64,000 nt of DNA from Caulobacter sp031457805 (GTDB lineage: Bacteria; Pseudomonadota; Alphaproteobacteria; Caulobacterales; Caulobacteraceae). The stretch is taken from the NCBI RefSeq assembly GCF_031457805.1, contig NZ_JAVDXI010000005.1:329808-393807 (forward strand), written 5' to 3'. Positions 50,891-58,831 of the stretch are shown here, piece after piece. The position numbers and the translations under genes were made by a program. Every line of letters starts with the position of its first letter. The stretch's first letter is position 1. The notes beneath the pieces are model-generated. The model was not told the DNA's origin. It searched no databases and was given only the letters and a program-made list of their open reading frames with translations.

Positions 50891-51895
50891 CTACCCCCCT
50901 GCCAGTTGGGCGGCCGCCAGGGCCAGCAGCGGGATGCCGAGGATCAGGTTGAAGGGGAAGGTCACGCCCAGCGACAGGGTCAGATAGACCCCGGCGTCGG
51001 CCTTGGGCAGGGCCATGCCCATCGCCGCCGGGGCGGCGATGTAAGAGGCCGAGGCCGCCAGCACCGCCAGGGCGGCGAGGTCTCCGGCCGGCAGACCGGC
51101 CAGCCAGCCCAGGACGAGCGCGACCGAACCGCCCAGGATCGGCAGCACGATCCCCATGGCCAGCAGGCCGAGCTTGAAGCCCCGCGCTGCGGCCAGCTGC
51201 TGGCCGGCCCGAACCCCCAGGCCCAGCAGAAACACGCAGAGCACGCCCTGGAACACCGGCCCGGTGAAGGTCGCCAGCTTGGCCCCGCCGGGGTGACCGG
51301 TGATCAGGCCGATGAAGAAGCCGCCGATCAGCACCACGCTGGCCGCGTTCAGCAGCACCTCATGGGCCAGCTTGCCGGCCGAGACCCGGTCGGGATCCTT
51401 GCCATGCGCGCCGTCGCGGGTGGCGATCGCGGCGATGGCGATGGCGGTCAGCAGGCCTGGCGTCTCCATCAGGGCCAACACCGCCGACATGTAGCCGCCC
51501 GCCGCTTGGCCGATCGAGGCGAGATAGCTCTGCGCCGCCGCAAAGGTCACCACCGACACCGATCCATAGTGGGCGGCGGTCGCCGCAGCGGTGATGGTGT
51601 TCAGCCCCATGCGCTTGAGAAGAAAATAGGCCGGCAACGGCAGCAGGAAGCTCAGGGTCAGGCCCAGTCCCGCCGCCTTCAGGAATCCGGCGTCCAGCCC
51701 GTGGGCGCGCGCCTCGACGCCGCCCTTGAAGCCGATGCAGAGCATCAGGATCAGCGACAGGGTCTTGGCCGCCTCGCTCGGCAGGGCCAGGTCCGAGCGC
51801 GCCAGGGCCGCGATCAGGCCCAGGGCGAAGAACAGCACCGCCGGCTGCAGGAGATTGCCGGCCGCCGCCGACACGGTCTGAGTGAGAAGATCCAC
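50891..51895 (-). CDS. SbtA-like sodium-dependent bicarbonate transporter family permease
   Basis: A 334-residue permease with about ten helices. Features of the SbtA/DUF897 family: FALGLIAALARSDLALP near the N terminus, LMLCIGFKGGVEAR, and HYGSVSVVTFAAA in the middle of an inverted-repeat fold. Cyanobacterial SbtA imports bicarbonate with sodium; other bacterial members are untested. Start is GTG 51895. It is divergent from a LysR gene. Confidence 0.87.
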   Translation of the reverse strand: MDLLTQTVSAAAGNLLQPAVLFFALGLIAALARSDLALPSEAAKTLSLILMLCIGFKGGVEARAHGLDAGFLKAAGLGLTLSFLLPLPAYFLLKRMGLNTITAAATAAHYGSVSVVTFAAAQSYLASIGQAAGGYMSAVLALMETPGLLTAIAIAAIATRDGAHGKDPDRVSAGKLAHEVLLNAASVVLIGGFFIGLITGHPGGAKLATFTGPVFQGVLCVFLLGLGVRAGQQLAAARGFKLGLLAMGIVLPILGGSVALVLGWLAGLPAGDLAALAVLAASASYIAAPAAMGMALPKADAGVYLTLSLGVTFPFNLILGIPLLALAAAQLAGG

Positions 51896-51984
51896 GAAAC
51901 GCCCCGTTCAGAAACAGCGCCGCTTGGCGCGGGGGCTCCTCTACGGGAGGACCAGTGATTTCCCTTGTTGATTTCTGATATAGT

Positions 51985-52007
51985 CATGATGAGGAATGCT
52001 CATCATG
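51985..52007. promoter_or_regulatory. perfect palindrome at the lysR start, likely operator
   Basis: CATGATGAG-N5-CTCATCATG has perfect 9-bp arms. It ends 9 bp before the lysR ATG and overlaps its ribosome-binding GGAG, within the 120-bp divergent region to the SbtA-like gene. LysR proteins bind such dyads to control themselves and the divergent gene. It could instead be an RNA hairpin hiding the ribosome-binding site. Confidence 0.6.
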
Positions 52008-52015
52008 GAGCCGCC

Positions 52016-52918
52016 ATGCCGCGCCGCACCAATCTGGACCTCGATCTCGTCCGCGCCTTTCTGGTGGTGTGCGAGCAACGCAGTTTCACCCGGGCGGGCG
52101 AGCGTCTGGGGCGCTCGCAGTCGGCGGTCAGCCTGCAGGTGCGGCGGCTGGAAGAGCAGCTGGGGCAACCGCTGCTGTCGCGCGATCCGCGCCATGTGGC
52201 GCCGACCGAAGAGGGCGCGGCCTTCCTGCCTCAGGCCCGTCGCCTGCTGCGACTGAACGACGAGATTCTGGCCAGTCTCGGCGCCGACGAGATCGAGGGC
52301 GAGGTGCGGCTGGGCGCGCCGGAAGACTTCGCCACTCAGCATCTGCCCTCTGTGCTGGGCAGCTTCGCCCGCAGCCATCCGCGCATCGCGCTCACCGTGA
52401 CCTGCGACCTGACCCTGAACCTGCTGGATCGCCTGAGCGAGGGCGCGCTGGACCTGGCGCTGGTCAAGCGCGAGCCGCTGGGGCCGGATCTGGGCGTGCG
52501 GGTCTGGCGCGAGCCGCTGGTCTGGGTGGCGCTGGATCCCGACCTCGCGCGACGCGACGGCCCGATCCCCCTGGTGGCCGCCCCGGCCCCTTGCGTCTAT
52601 CGCAAGCGCGCGGTCGCGGCGCTGGAGGCGTCGGGACGCGCCTGGCGGGCGACCTACACCAGCCCCTCATTGGCCGGACAGCTGGCGGCGCTGCGCGGGG
52701 GTCTGGGCCTCAGCGTCCTGCCGCGCGAGATGGCCCCCGACGACCTGACCATCCTCTCGGACGGCCTGCCGCGTCTGGAAGACGCCGAGATCGCATTGCT
52801 GAAGGCCCGCGGCGCGCCGCCGCCCGCCGCCGAGCGCCTGGCCGACCACATCCTGTCGGCCCTGGACCGCCAACGCACGCAGGCCGCCGGGGCGCCGACC
52901 AAGGCGCGGGCGATGTAG
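52016..52918 (+). CDS. LysR-family transcriptional regulator
   Basis: A 300-residue regulator. The winged HTH is FLVVCEQRSFTRAGERLGRSQSAVSLQVRRLEEQLGQPLLSR, followed by a helix and a two-lobed ligand-binding domain. It probably controls the divergent SbtA-like permease. ATG 52016 has GGAG upstream; the ORF extends further to 51965 but that part covers the palindrome. Confidence 0.92.
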   Translation: MPRRTNLDLDLVRAFLVVCEQRSFTRAGERLGRSQSAVSLQVRRLEEQLGQPLLSRDPRHVAPTEEGAAFLPQARRLLRLNDEILASLGADEIEGEVRLGAPEDFATQHLPSVLGSFARSHPRIALTVTCDLTLNLLDRLSEGALDLALVKREPLGPDLGVRVWREPLVWVALDPDLARRDGPIPLVAAPAPCVYRKRAVAALEASGRAWRATYTSPSLAGQLAALRGGLGLSVLPREMAPDDLTILSDGLPRLEDAEIALLKARGAPPPAAERLADHILSALDRQRTQAAGAPTKARAM

Positions 52919-53258
52919 ACGCGGAGAGACAATTTGGCCTTTTTGACTCTTTCGTCAAATTTTTGAGGTGGAGCCCAGATACACCAAACCCGCCGCGGGG
53001 GATAATCGCGACGGGCTGGCTATTTTCTCGATCATTCGATCTAGGCGGGCGTTTCCTCCCCGAAACGCCGAAGAACGGGAGCTCTCTGGTGGGCTCGTTT
53101 CGTCCTTGCAGTGTGTAGAAACGTCAAATTCGTGACGGTGTCAACGCAGCGACCGCCTTTTTCTCAACGGGTTCGCCGAAATTTTGACATTCGGGATGTT
53201 GTTTGGACGCTCGGGTCGAATTTACGTCGGAAAACGCGGTTATTTTTTGACGATGGTG
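52919..53258. other. 340-bp AT-rich convergent gap with TTGAC/GTCAA repeats
   Basis: This gap lies between the 3' ends of lysR and hisG. Perfect palindromes TTTGAC-N6-GTCAAA occur at 52942-52959 and 53246-53263, the latter reaching into the hisG stop. Further half-sites are GTCAA at 53123 and 53140 and TTGAC at 53184. A hairpin GGCGTTTC/GAAACGCC lies near 53045-53070. No credible ORF was seen. The palindrome at 52942, followed by T5, may also end lysR transcription. Confidence 0.6.
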
Positions 53259-54224
53259 TCAAATCTTACTTTTCAACGCCTCCGCGAACCGGTCCAGCAC
53301 CGCTGAGCGCGACTCGAAGACGTAGTCCGGACGCGAGACGGTGACCGGCTCGACCCCGGCTTCGGCGAGCGCCGCAGCCGCGTCGAACAGGTCTGCGGTG
53401 GCCAGGAGGGCGCCGTTGGCGCGGCGCGAGCCGCCCCTTGCGATGAAGGCGGCCACGGCGTCCTGGGCGGCGCGGTCCTGCTCGGCCGGCCAGACCAGGG
53501 TGGCCAGCTTGCCCGCTCGGCCCTTGGCCTCGACCACCGAGAGCAGGCGGCGCAGGGCGTCCAGCTGCTCGCCGTTCCAGCCGGCGCTCAGGGAGGCGGT
53601 CAGCTGGGCCTGGCTCTTCAGGATCACCCCGTCGGACAGGATCTTCAGCCCGTTGGCGGCCAGGGTCGCGCCCGTGGTGGTGATGTCCACCACCAGCTCG
53701 GCGGCGCCGGCGGCCGGGGCCCCCTCGGTGGCGCCGCTGCTCTCGACGATGCGATAGTCGGCCACGCCGTGACGGGCGAAGAAGGCGCGGGTCTGGGTCA
53801 CGTACTTGGTCGCCACCCGCAGGCGCCGGCCGGTCTTGGCCAGATGCGCGTGACCCACCTCGTCGACATCGGCCATGGTGTCGACGTCGAGCCAGTTCTT
53901 GGGCGCGGTGACCACCAGGTCGGCGCGGCCAAAGCCCAGGGCCCGCAGCAGCATGACCCGGCTGTCCATGTCGTCGCCGCGCTCGCGCAGCAGGTCTTCG
54001 CCGGTGACGCCCAGGTGCAGGTCGCCCGAGTCGAGCCCGGCGGCGATGTCGCCGGCCGAGAGCAGACGCACCGACACGCCCGGCAGGCCCGACAGCTCGG
54101 CCGAATAGCCGCGCGCGCCGCCGGTCATCTCCAGCTTGAAGCCGCAGTCGGCCAGCCAGGCCTCGACCTGGTCCTTGAGGCGCCCCTTGGAGGGGATGGC
54201 GAAGATCATTGGAGCGGAGCTCAT
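53259..54224 (-). CDS. hisG: ATP phosphoribosyltransferase, catalytic subunit
   Basis: A 321-residue enzyme for the first step of histidine synthesis (ATP plus PRPP). IPSKGRLKDQVEAWL at the N terminus, and the PRPP loop ELVVDITTTGATLAANGL (about 175-195) are diagnostic. Short HisG proteins end near 220 residues; here about 100 more follow, with LFDAAAALAEAGVEPVTVSRPDYVF loosely like the ACT-type C-domain of long HisG. ATG 54224 overlaps the hisZ stop by 4 nt. Confidence 0.93.
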   Translation of the reverse strand: MSSAPMIFAIPSKGRLKDQVEAWLADCGFKLEMTGGARGYSAELSGLPGVSVRLLSAGDIAAGLDSGDLHLGVTGEDLLRERGDDMDSRVMLLRALGFGRADLVVTAPKNWLDVDTMADVDEVGHAHLAKTGRRLRVATKYVTQTRAFFARHGVADYRIVESSGATEGAPAAGAAELVVDITTTGATLAANGLKILSDGVILKSQAQLTASLSAGWNGEQLDALRRLLSVVEAKGRAGKLATLVWPAEQDRAAQDAVAAFIARGGSRRANGALLATADLFDAAAALAEAGVEPVTVSRPDYVFESRSAVLDRFAEALKSKI

Positions 54225-55360
54225 TCGCCGCCTCCCGCATAGGCCCGCGCGGGGCGGATCATGAAGCCGACCGCGCCGGTGTCGGTCGCAACGCCCAGCT
54301 TGGCCGGCAAGCCGTCATAGCGGCCGCCGGCGGCCACCGGGCGCTCGTCGCCCAGCGCGGCCGAGCGGATCTCGAACAGGTAGCCGTCATAGTAGCCGAA
54401 CGCCCGGCCGAAGGCGGCGGCCAGCGTCGCGCGCTCCAGGGCCACGCCGCGCTCCCCCATGCCGGCCAGGCGCGCGCGCCAGCCGTCGATCGCCGCGTTC
54501 AGCGCGCCCGCCTTGGGCCCCGCCAGGGCCGCGATGGCCGAGAGGGCCGCGTCCGGACGGTCCGAGACCGCCAGGAACGCGCGGACCTTGGCGGCGGGCT
54601 CGGGATCCAGGCGCCCGGCCTTGGCGGCGTCGGCCTTTTCGACGAGGCGGCGGGCGATCTCGGCGGGACGGCGACCGCCGACGGGCTCGATGCCGGCCAG
54701 CGACCACAGCTCCTGCAGCACCGAAGCGGCTTCGGCCTCCGGCAGACCCGCGAGCAGCGCCGCAATGCGGCTCTTGTTCTCGTCCAGCGCCAGTCCGCGC
54801 TCAGACGAGCCGTCGAGCTCGGCCTTCAGCTGGCGCGGCTTGGCGAACGACCGCTTGAGGCGCGCGGCCAGCGGCGGGGCCAGGCCCAGGCTGTCGACGA
54901 AAGCCGAAAACAGGGAGACATCGCCCAGCACCAGCGACAGGTCCTCGCGTCCGCCCGCCGTGGCCGAGGCCCAGGCGAGAGCCGCCATCTCGGCGTCGGC
55001 GGCGACGCGGTCGCCCCCCTCGAAGGCCTCGACGCCCAGCTGCAGGAACTCTTCGGCGCGGTCGGAGCCGCGCGGCGCCACGCGGAAGGCCTTGCCCTCA
55101 TAGCGGCGACGCCCCGCCCCGCCCCCGCCCTCGAAGTGCTGGCGGGCCACGGCGACGGTGAAGTCGGGACGCAGGCACGCCTCCTCGCCCGCCTCGCCCG
55201 ACACCACAAACAGCCGCGAGCGCATGGCCTCGCCGGCCAAGTCGAGCAGCAGGCCCAGCGGTTGCAGCACCGGGGCGTCGGTCAGCACCGCGCCGGCGTC
55301 CAGCAAGGGGCTACGGATAGCGTCCAGCGCGTCGGCTGGAATGGAACGCTCGAGCCTCAT
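54221..55360 (-). CDS. hisZ: ATP phosphoribosyltransferase regulatory subunit
   Basis: A 379-residue class II aminoacyl-tRNA synthetase paralogue without tRNA function. The synthetase-like motifs are degenerate: ACLRPDFTVAVARQHF and FRVAPRGSDRAEEFLQLGVEAF. HisZ pairs with HisG as an octamer and mediates histidine feedback. It starts 2 nt after hisS on the same strand. Confidence 0.9.
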   Translation of the reverse strand: MRLERSIPADALDAIRSPLLDAGAVLTDAPVLQPLGLLLDLAGEAMRSRLFVVSGEAGEEACLRPDFTVAVARQHFEGGGGAGRRRYEGKAFRVAPRGSDRAEEFLQLGVEAFEGGDRVAADAEMAALAWASATAGGREDLSLVLGDVSLFSAFVDSLGLAPPLAARLKRSFAKPRQLKAELDGSSERGLALDENKSRIAALLAGLPEAEAASVLQELWSLAGIEPVGGRRPAEIARRLVEKADAAKAGRLDPEPAAKVRAFLAVSDRPDAALSAIAALAGPKAGALNAAIDGWRARLAGMGERGVALERATLAAAFGRAFGYYDGYLFEIRSAALGDERPVAAGGRYDGLPAKLGVATDTGAVGFMIRPARAYAGGGE

Positions 55361-55362
55361 CC

Positions 55363-56862
55363 TCAGCCCCCCATGGAGTTCGAGATGATCTTGCGGACGG
55401 CGGCGACGAGCTCGCCGCGCGGGATCGTCTGCTGGCCCGGACGCTCAGCCTTCCAGGCGGCGTTGTCGGCCACGCCCGAGGCGAGCTCGCGGCCCAGGTC
55501 GAGGTCCTTGATCGTCACCGTGCCGGCCGCGATCTCGTCGCCGCCCAGCATGATGGCCGCCGGCGACAGGCGACGGTCGGCGTATTTCATCTGCGGCCGC
55601 ATGCCCGAGGTCCCCAGATACACCTCGGCCGGAATACCCGCCGCGCGCAGCTCGCCCACCACCTTGAAGTACTCGGGCATGTGCGCGTCGTCGAAGGCGA
55701 TGACCACCACCGGCCCGCGCGCCTGCCCGCCCGGCTCGCGCCCCGCCGCCCGCAGCGCCGCCGCCAGGCGCGACACGCCGAACGAGAAGCCCGTCGCCGG
55801 GGTCACAGTACCGGTGAACCGCGCCACCAGATCGTCATAGCGCCCGCCGCCGCCGATCGAGCCGAAGGTGACCTTGTTCCCCTTCTCGTCGGTGGTGCTG
55901 AGCAGCAGCTCGGCCTCGAACACCGCGCCGGTGTAGTATTCCAGCCCTCGCACGATCGACGGATCGATGAAGGCCTGGTCGTCGGCGATGCCAAGGCTGG
56001 TCAGGGCCGCGTCGATCCGCGACAACTCCAGAAGGCCCTCGTCGCCCTCGGCCGAGCCGGCCACCACGCGGGCGATATTGTCCAGCGTCGCCGCGCGGCC
56101 GCCTTTCGAGCCGGCCTGGACGAAGTCCAGCACCTGGTCGACCGCCTTGCCCTTCAGCCCTGCGCCCTTGGTGAAGTCGCCGCTCTCGTCCAGGCGCCCT
56201 TCGCCCAAGAGCAGGCGCACGCCGTCGACACCCAGGCGGTCCAGCTTGTCGACCGCGCGCAGTACGGCCAGCTTCTGGCCGGCGCTGTCGGCCCCGGCGG
56301 CGGTCAGCAGGCCGTTCAGGAGCTTGCGATTGTTGATCTTCAGCACCGCCGTCCCGCGCGGCAGGCCTGCGGCCTCCAGCCCCTCGACGGCCATGGCGAT
56401 GATCTCGGCGTCGGCCTCCGGACGGGCCGAGCCCACCGTGTCGGCGTCGCACTGGATGAACTGGCGGAAGCGCCCCGGCCCCGGCTTCTCGTTGCGCCAC
56501 ACCGGCCCGTAGGCGTAGCGGCGGAAGGGCTTGGGCAGGGTCTCCCAAGTCTGCGCGGCGAAGCGAGCCAGCGGCGCGGTCAGGTCATAGCGCAGCGCCA
56601 TCCACTGATCATCGTCGTCCTGCAGCGCAAAGACGCCCTCATTGGGCCGGTCGCTGTCGGGCAGGAACTTGCCCAGCGCGTCGGCATATTCGAACGCCCC
56701 GGTGTCCAGCGCCTCGAAGCCGTAGCGCTCATAGACCGCCGACACCGCCTCCAGGATCGCCCGCTCGGCCCGCAGGTCGCGCGCGCGCTTGTCAGCGAAG
56801 CCGCGGGGGGCGCGGGCCTCGGGGCGGAAGTCGGTGTTGGTGTCGGAAGTGTCGGTGGTCAT
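55363..56862 (-). CDS. hisS: histidyl-tRNA synthetase
   Basis: A 499-residue class II synthetase with motif 1 region RYDLTAPLARFAA, motif 2 YAYGPVWRNEKPGPGRFRQFIQCDADTVG, the His-binding RGLEYYTGAVFEAE and motif 3 GFSFGVSRLAAAL, then an anticodon-binding C-domain. The motif 2 loop differs from the usual RHERPQKGRYRQF. Caulobacter belongs to alphaproteobacteria whose tRNA-His lacks the extra G-1, and this HisRS type is adapted to it. First gene of hisS-hisZ-hisG. Confidence 0.96.
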   Translation of the reverse strand: MTTDTSDTNTDFRPEARAPRGFADKRARDLRAERAILEAVSAVYERYGFEALDTGAFEYADALGKFLPDSDRPNEGVFALQDDDDQWMALRYDLTAPLARFAAQTWETLPKPFRRYAYGPVWRNEKPGPGRFRQFIQCDADTVGSARPEADAEIIAMAVEGLEAAGLPRGTAVLKINNRKLLNGLLTAAGADSAGQKLAVLRAVDKLDRLGVDGVRLLLGEGRLDESGDFTKGAGLKGKAVDQVLDFVQAGSKGGRAATLDNIARVVAGSAEGDEGLLELSRIDAALTSLGIADDQAFIDPSIVRGLEYYTGAVFEAELLLSTTDEKGNKVTFGSIGGGGRYDDLVARFTGTVTPATGFSFGVSRLAAALRAAGREPGGQARGPVVVIAFDDAHMPEYFKVVGELRAAGIPAEVYLGTSGMRPQMKYADRRLSPAAIMLGGDEIAAGTVTIKDLDLGRELASGVADNAAWKAERPGQQTIPRGELVAAVRKIISNSMGG

Positions 56863-57094
56863 GCGTCGGTCCTAAGTCTTCTAGGCTTCGACGGATGGCG
56901 CTTGCACTTAAGCCCCATCCGCTAGGCGGGGCTCTGGCTGGGTACGCTCGGCTTTAGAGCGCGCGGACCCGGCCGATCCCGCGAGGCGAGGTCGGATGGT
57001 GGTGGTGGCCGTGATGGTGCGGCGTGCGGGTCATTGCGGGGGCGGTGTAGCGGATGGCGGCGGAGAGGGGAAGGCTTTACTCTCGGCCTTGCAT
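56863..57094. other. 232-bp gap between hisS and the low-GC cassette
   Basis: It should carry the hisS promoter and the end of the cassette transcript. A short inverted repeat AAGGC...GCCTT lies at about 57072-57092, just after the cassette stop. No tRNA, integrase or direct-repeat boundary was recognised. GC content changes sharply near 57095. Confidence 0.4.
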
Positions 57095-57598
57095 TTATCC
57101 GCCACCCCATAAGGCAATTTCGCCAGCGGGTACCAAAAGGGAAATCAATTGATCCCGTATGCTTTTCAAAGCCCCTTTACTTCTTCCAGCCTTAGCTCCC
57201 CACAATTCTGCATGTGAGGAATTGTGGGGCTCAGCGCGGTCGACAACGCACATGCTACGATGGCCGTCATCCGCAAATAGCTTGCGCAATTCTTCTGCAG
57301 ACCAGTGAAACTGGAAAGCTTCAGCGCGTTGAAGCTTATTCGCCGCTAAACCCATAGCTTCTCTTTGAAGCTGCTCGCCAGTCGTATGACTCTTACGGAA
57401 TACAGAGCAACCGCGCAGCGGAGGCTCACCGTCGACCTGCCGCTGTAGCTCAGCGCTAGGAATCGCTGAATTCTTTAGCCGACCCGTTTCGTCGATCATC
57501 TCTGGGAGAAACGCTAGGCGCACTAGCGTCTCCCCATCATCAACTGGCCCAGGCGAAGGATTCTCGCTCTGCGATGTTTTTTCGCACTGGCACGACAT
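57095..57598 (-). CDS. unrecognised protein, third gene of the low-GC cassette
   Basis: A 167-residue hydrophilic protein. N-terminal CQCEK is followed by NPSPGPVDDGETLVRL, LKNSAIPSAEL, RGCSVFRKSHTTGEQL and a His-containing HSSHAELWG. There is no membrane segment and no familiar catalytic motif. The only available ATG (57598) lies 59 nt inside the preceding gene, in another frame, so it must be translated by coupling or re-initiation. I do not know its function. Codon use and GC are unlike the flanking genes. Confidence 0.6.
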   Translation of the reverse strand: MSCQCEKTSQSENPSPGPVDDGETLVRLAFLPEMIDETGRLKNSAIPSAELQRQVDGEPPLRGCSVFRKSHTTGEQLQREAMGLAANKLQRAEAFQFHWSAEELRKLFADDGHRSMCVVDRAEPHNSSHAELWGAKAGRSKGALKSIRDQLISLLVPAGEIALWGGG

Positions 57599-58040
57599 CA
57601 GGGAAGTGATTGAGCAGCCATTGGAGGGACAATGGAAGCCGATTCGCCGTTACAGGTATATCCCCAAACTCTCGCTTCTCTGGTAAGGTCTTTGTCTTAC
57701 CAAAGAAACTAAAGTGGTGGTCGCCGCAAAAGCCGATCTCAAGGTAAGCGGCGTCAGATCTCCATACAAAGTTGATCTCCCCATCGCCGGAGGGCTCGAT
57801 AGCCGGCATGGCGAGGTCGATCGGCAGGTTCGCCAGGAAGGCTTTAGCCTGATGCACAGCCTCTTCGCTGGGAGCATGTCCGGAATAGCCGTCCCACCCA
57901 GGCCTCAGCTTTAAAAGAGAGTCGAGCTGATCATAGGCTTGGAAGTTGCGCTCAAACGACGTGGCGGCAGCCACCCGAATGAGAACTTCGGCTACCTCTG
58001 GACGTCGATTGCGGAGATTCTGCTCCATCACTACGACCAT
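57540..58040 (-). CDS. unrecognised protein, second gene of the low-GC cassette
   Basis: A 166-residue protein. After a helical N terminus comes LRPGWDGYSGHAPSEEAVHQAKAFL, then a beta-rich part, GEINFVWRSDAAYLEIGF and DHHFSFFGKTK. No known catalytic motif. The start ATG 58040 lies within the last codons of the upstream gene and is preceded by a strong GGAGGAGG in that gene; the next ATG (58028) lacks one. It overlaps both neighbours and must be co-transcribed with them. Function unknown. Confidence 0.65.
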   Translation of the reverse strand: MVVVMEQNLRNRRPEVAEVLIRVAAATSFERNFQAYDQLDSLLKLRPGWDGYSGHAPSEEAVHQAKAFLANLPIDLAMPAIEPSGDGEINFVWRSDAAYLEIGFCGDHHFSFFGKTKTLPEKREFGDIPVTANRLPLSLQWLLNHFPDVVPVRKNIAERESFAWAS

Positions 58041-58831
58041 GTGGCTTGCACCTCCTCCGACGTCAAGGCTAGCAGGCGTGCTCGCATATAGGCGTGGGCC
58101 TCTTCACACCTTTCGTAAAATTCCGGCCAAGAAGAGCAGCTTCCGCGGGCGTTTATTACCAAGCGTAGGGCAGGCTGAGCAACCGACCTCTCGGTGTGGG
58201 ACCGAACCCCAACGAAGTGAGCCTGAATATTTGTAGTAAAACTGGTTACACGCTCAAACCAGTTGACTGCCATCCCACCCTTCATAACATCATCCGTGAA
58301 GTTAAGCCACGGAACCATCTCTCGAAATTTGCGGCTCGTCCCATCTTCACGCTTAGCAAACAAATGATTTACATATACCACATCAAATATATCGGGCTCG
58401 GGAACCGAGCGGCCTCTCGAATTATTAAAATTATTAATAGCATCTACAGCTAGTTGAATATCCGCTAGAAGACCATCAAATCCGGGATAGCCCTGACTCG
58501 GCGCGGGACTTGAGTCCGTGCGTCGCCAATTTCTACCGATGAAATCATCCTGGATTTGCAGAAGATTTCGGCTATCTTCGGTAGTAAACCACCAGCGCGC
58601 CGGCAGAGCACCAGAATATTCTTGAACGCTATCCTGTTCGTCGTTTCCGACAGAAAGTTCAAACAAATTAAGAGAAGGTATTGGCGGCTGCCTTTCAGCG
58701 CGCGGAAACTGCTTTTCAAATAGCTTGTGAACATCGGCCACCTCGTAGTGGTCGTAGAGCGTTGCCTGCTGCAGGGACGCGCCAACGGCGGCTTCCCACA
58801 CCGGCGGATTCCTGTACTCCCAGGTCCCCAA
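58031..58831 (-). CDS. TIGR04255-like protein, first gene of the low-GC cassette
   Basis: A 266-residue protein. The opening WEYRNPPVWEAAVGASLQ matches the start of the sporadically distributed TIGR04255 family, whose function is unknown; later parts (RWWFTTEDSRNLLQIQDDFIGRNWRR, then PWLNFTD, and VNWFERV) also fit. It begins with TTG 58831, with GGAG seven bases upstream. No membrane helix or nuclease motif was seen. It heads a three-gene unit in DNA clearly poorer in GC than its surroundings. Confidence 0.68.
   Translation of the reverse strand: MGTWEYRNPPVWEAAVGASLQQATLYDHYEVADVHKLFEKQFPRAERQPPIPSLNLFELSVGNDEQDSVQEYSGALPARWWFTTEDSRNLLQIQDDFIGRNWRRTDSSPAPSQGYPGFDGLLADIQLAVDAINNFNNSRGRSVPEPDIFDVVYVNHLFAKREDGTSRKFREMVPWLNFTDDVMKGGMAVNWFERVTSFTTNIQAHFVGVRSHTERSVAQPALRLVINARGSCSSWPEFYERCEEAHAYMRARLLALTSEEVQATWS

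Noticed and set aside
53111..53344. 77-aa plus-strand ORF in the lysR-hisG gap
   Set aside because: It runs into the 3' end of hisG on the other strand, has no convincing ribosome-binding site and has a low-complexity Arg/Pro tail.
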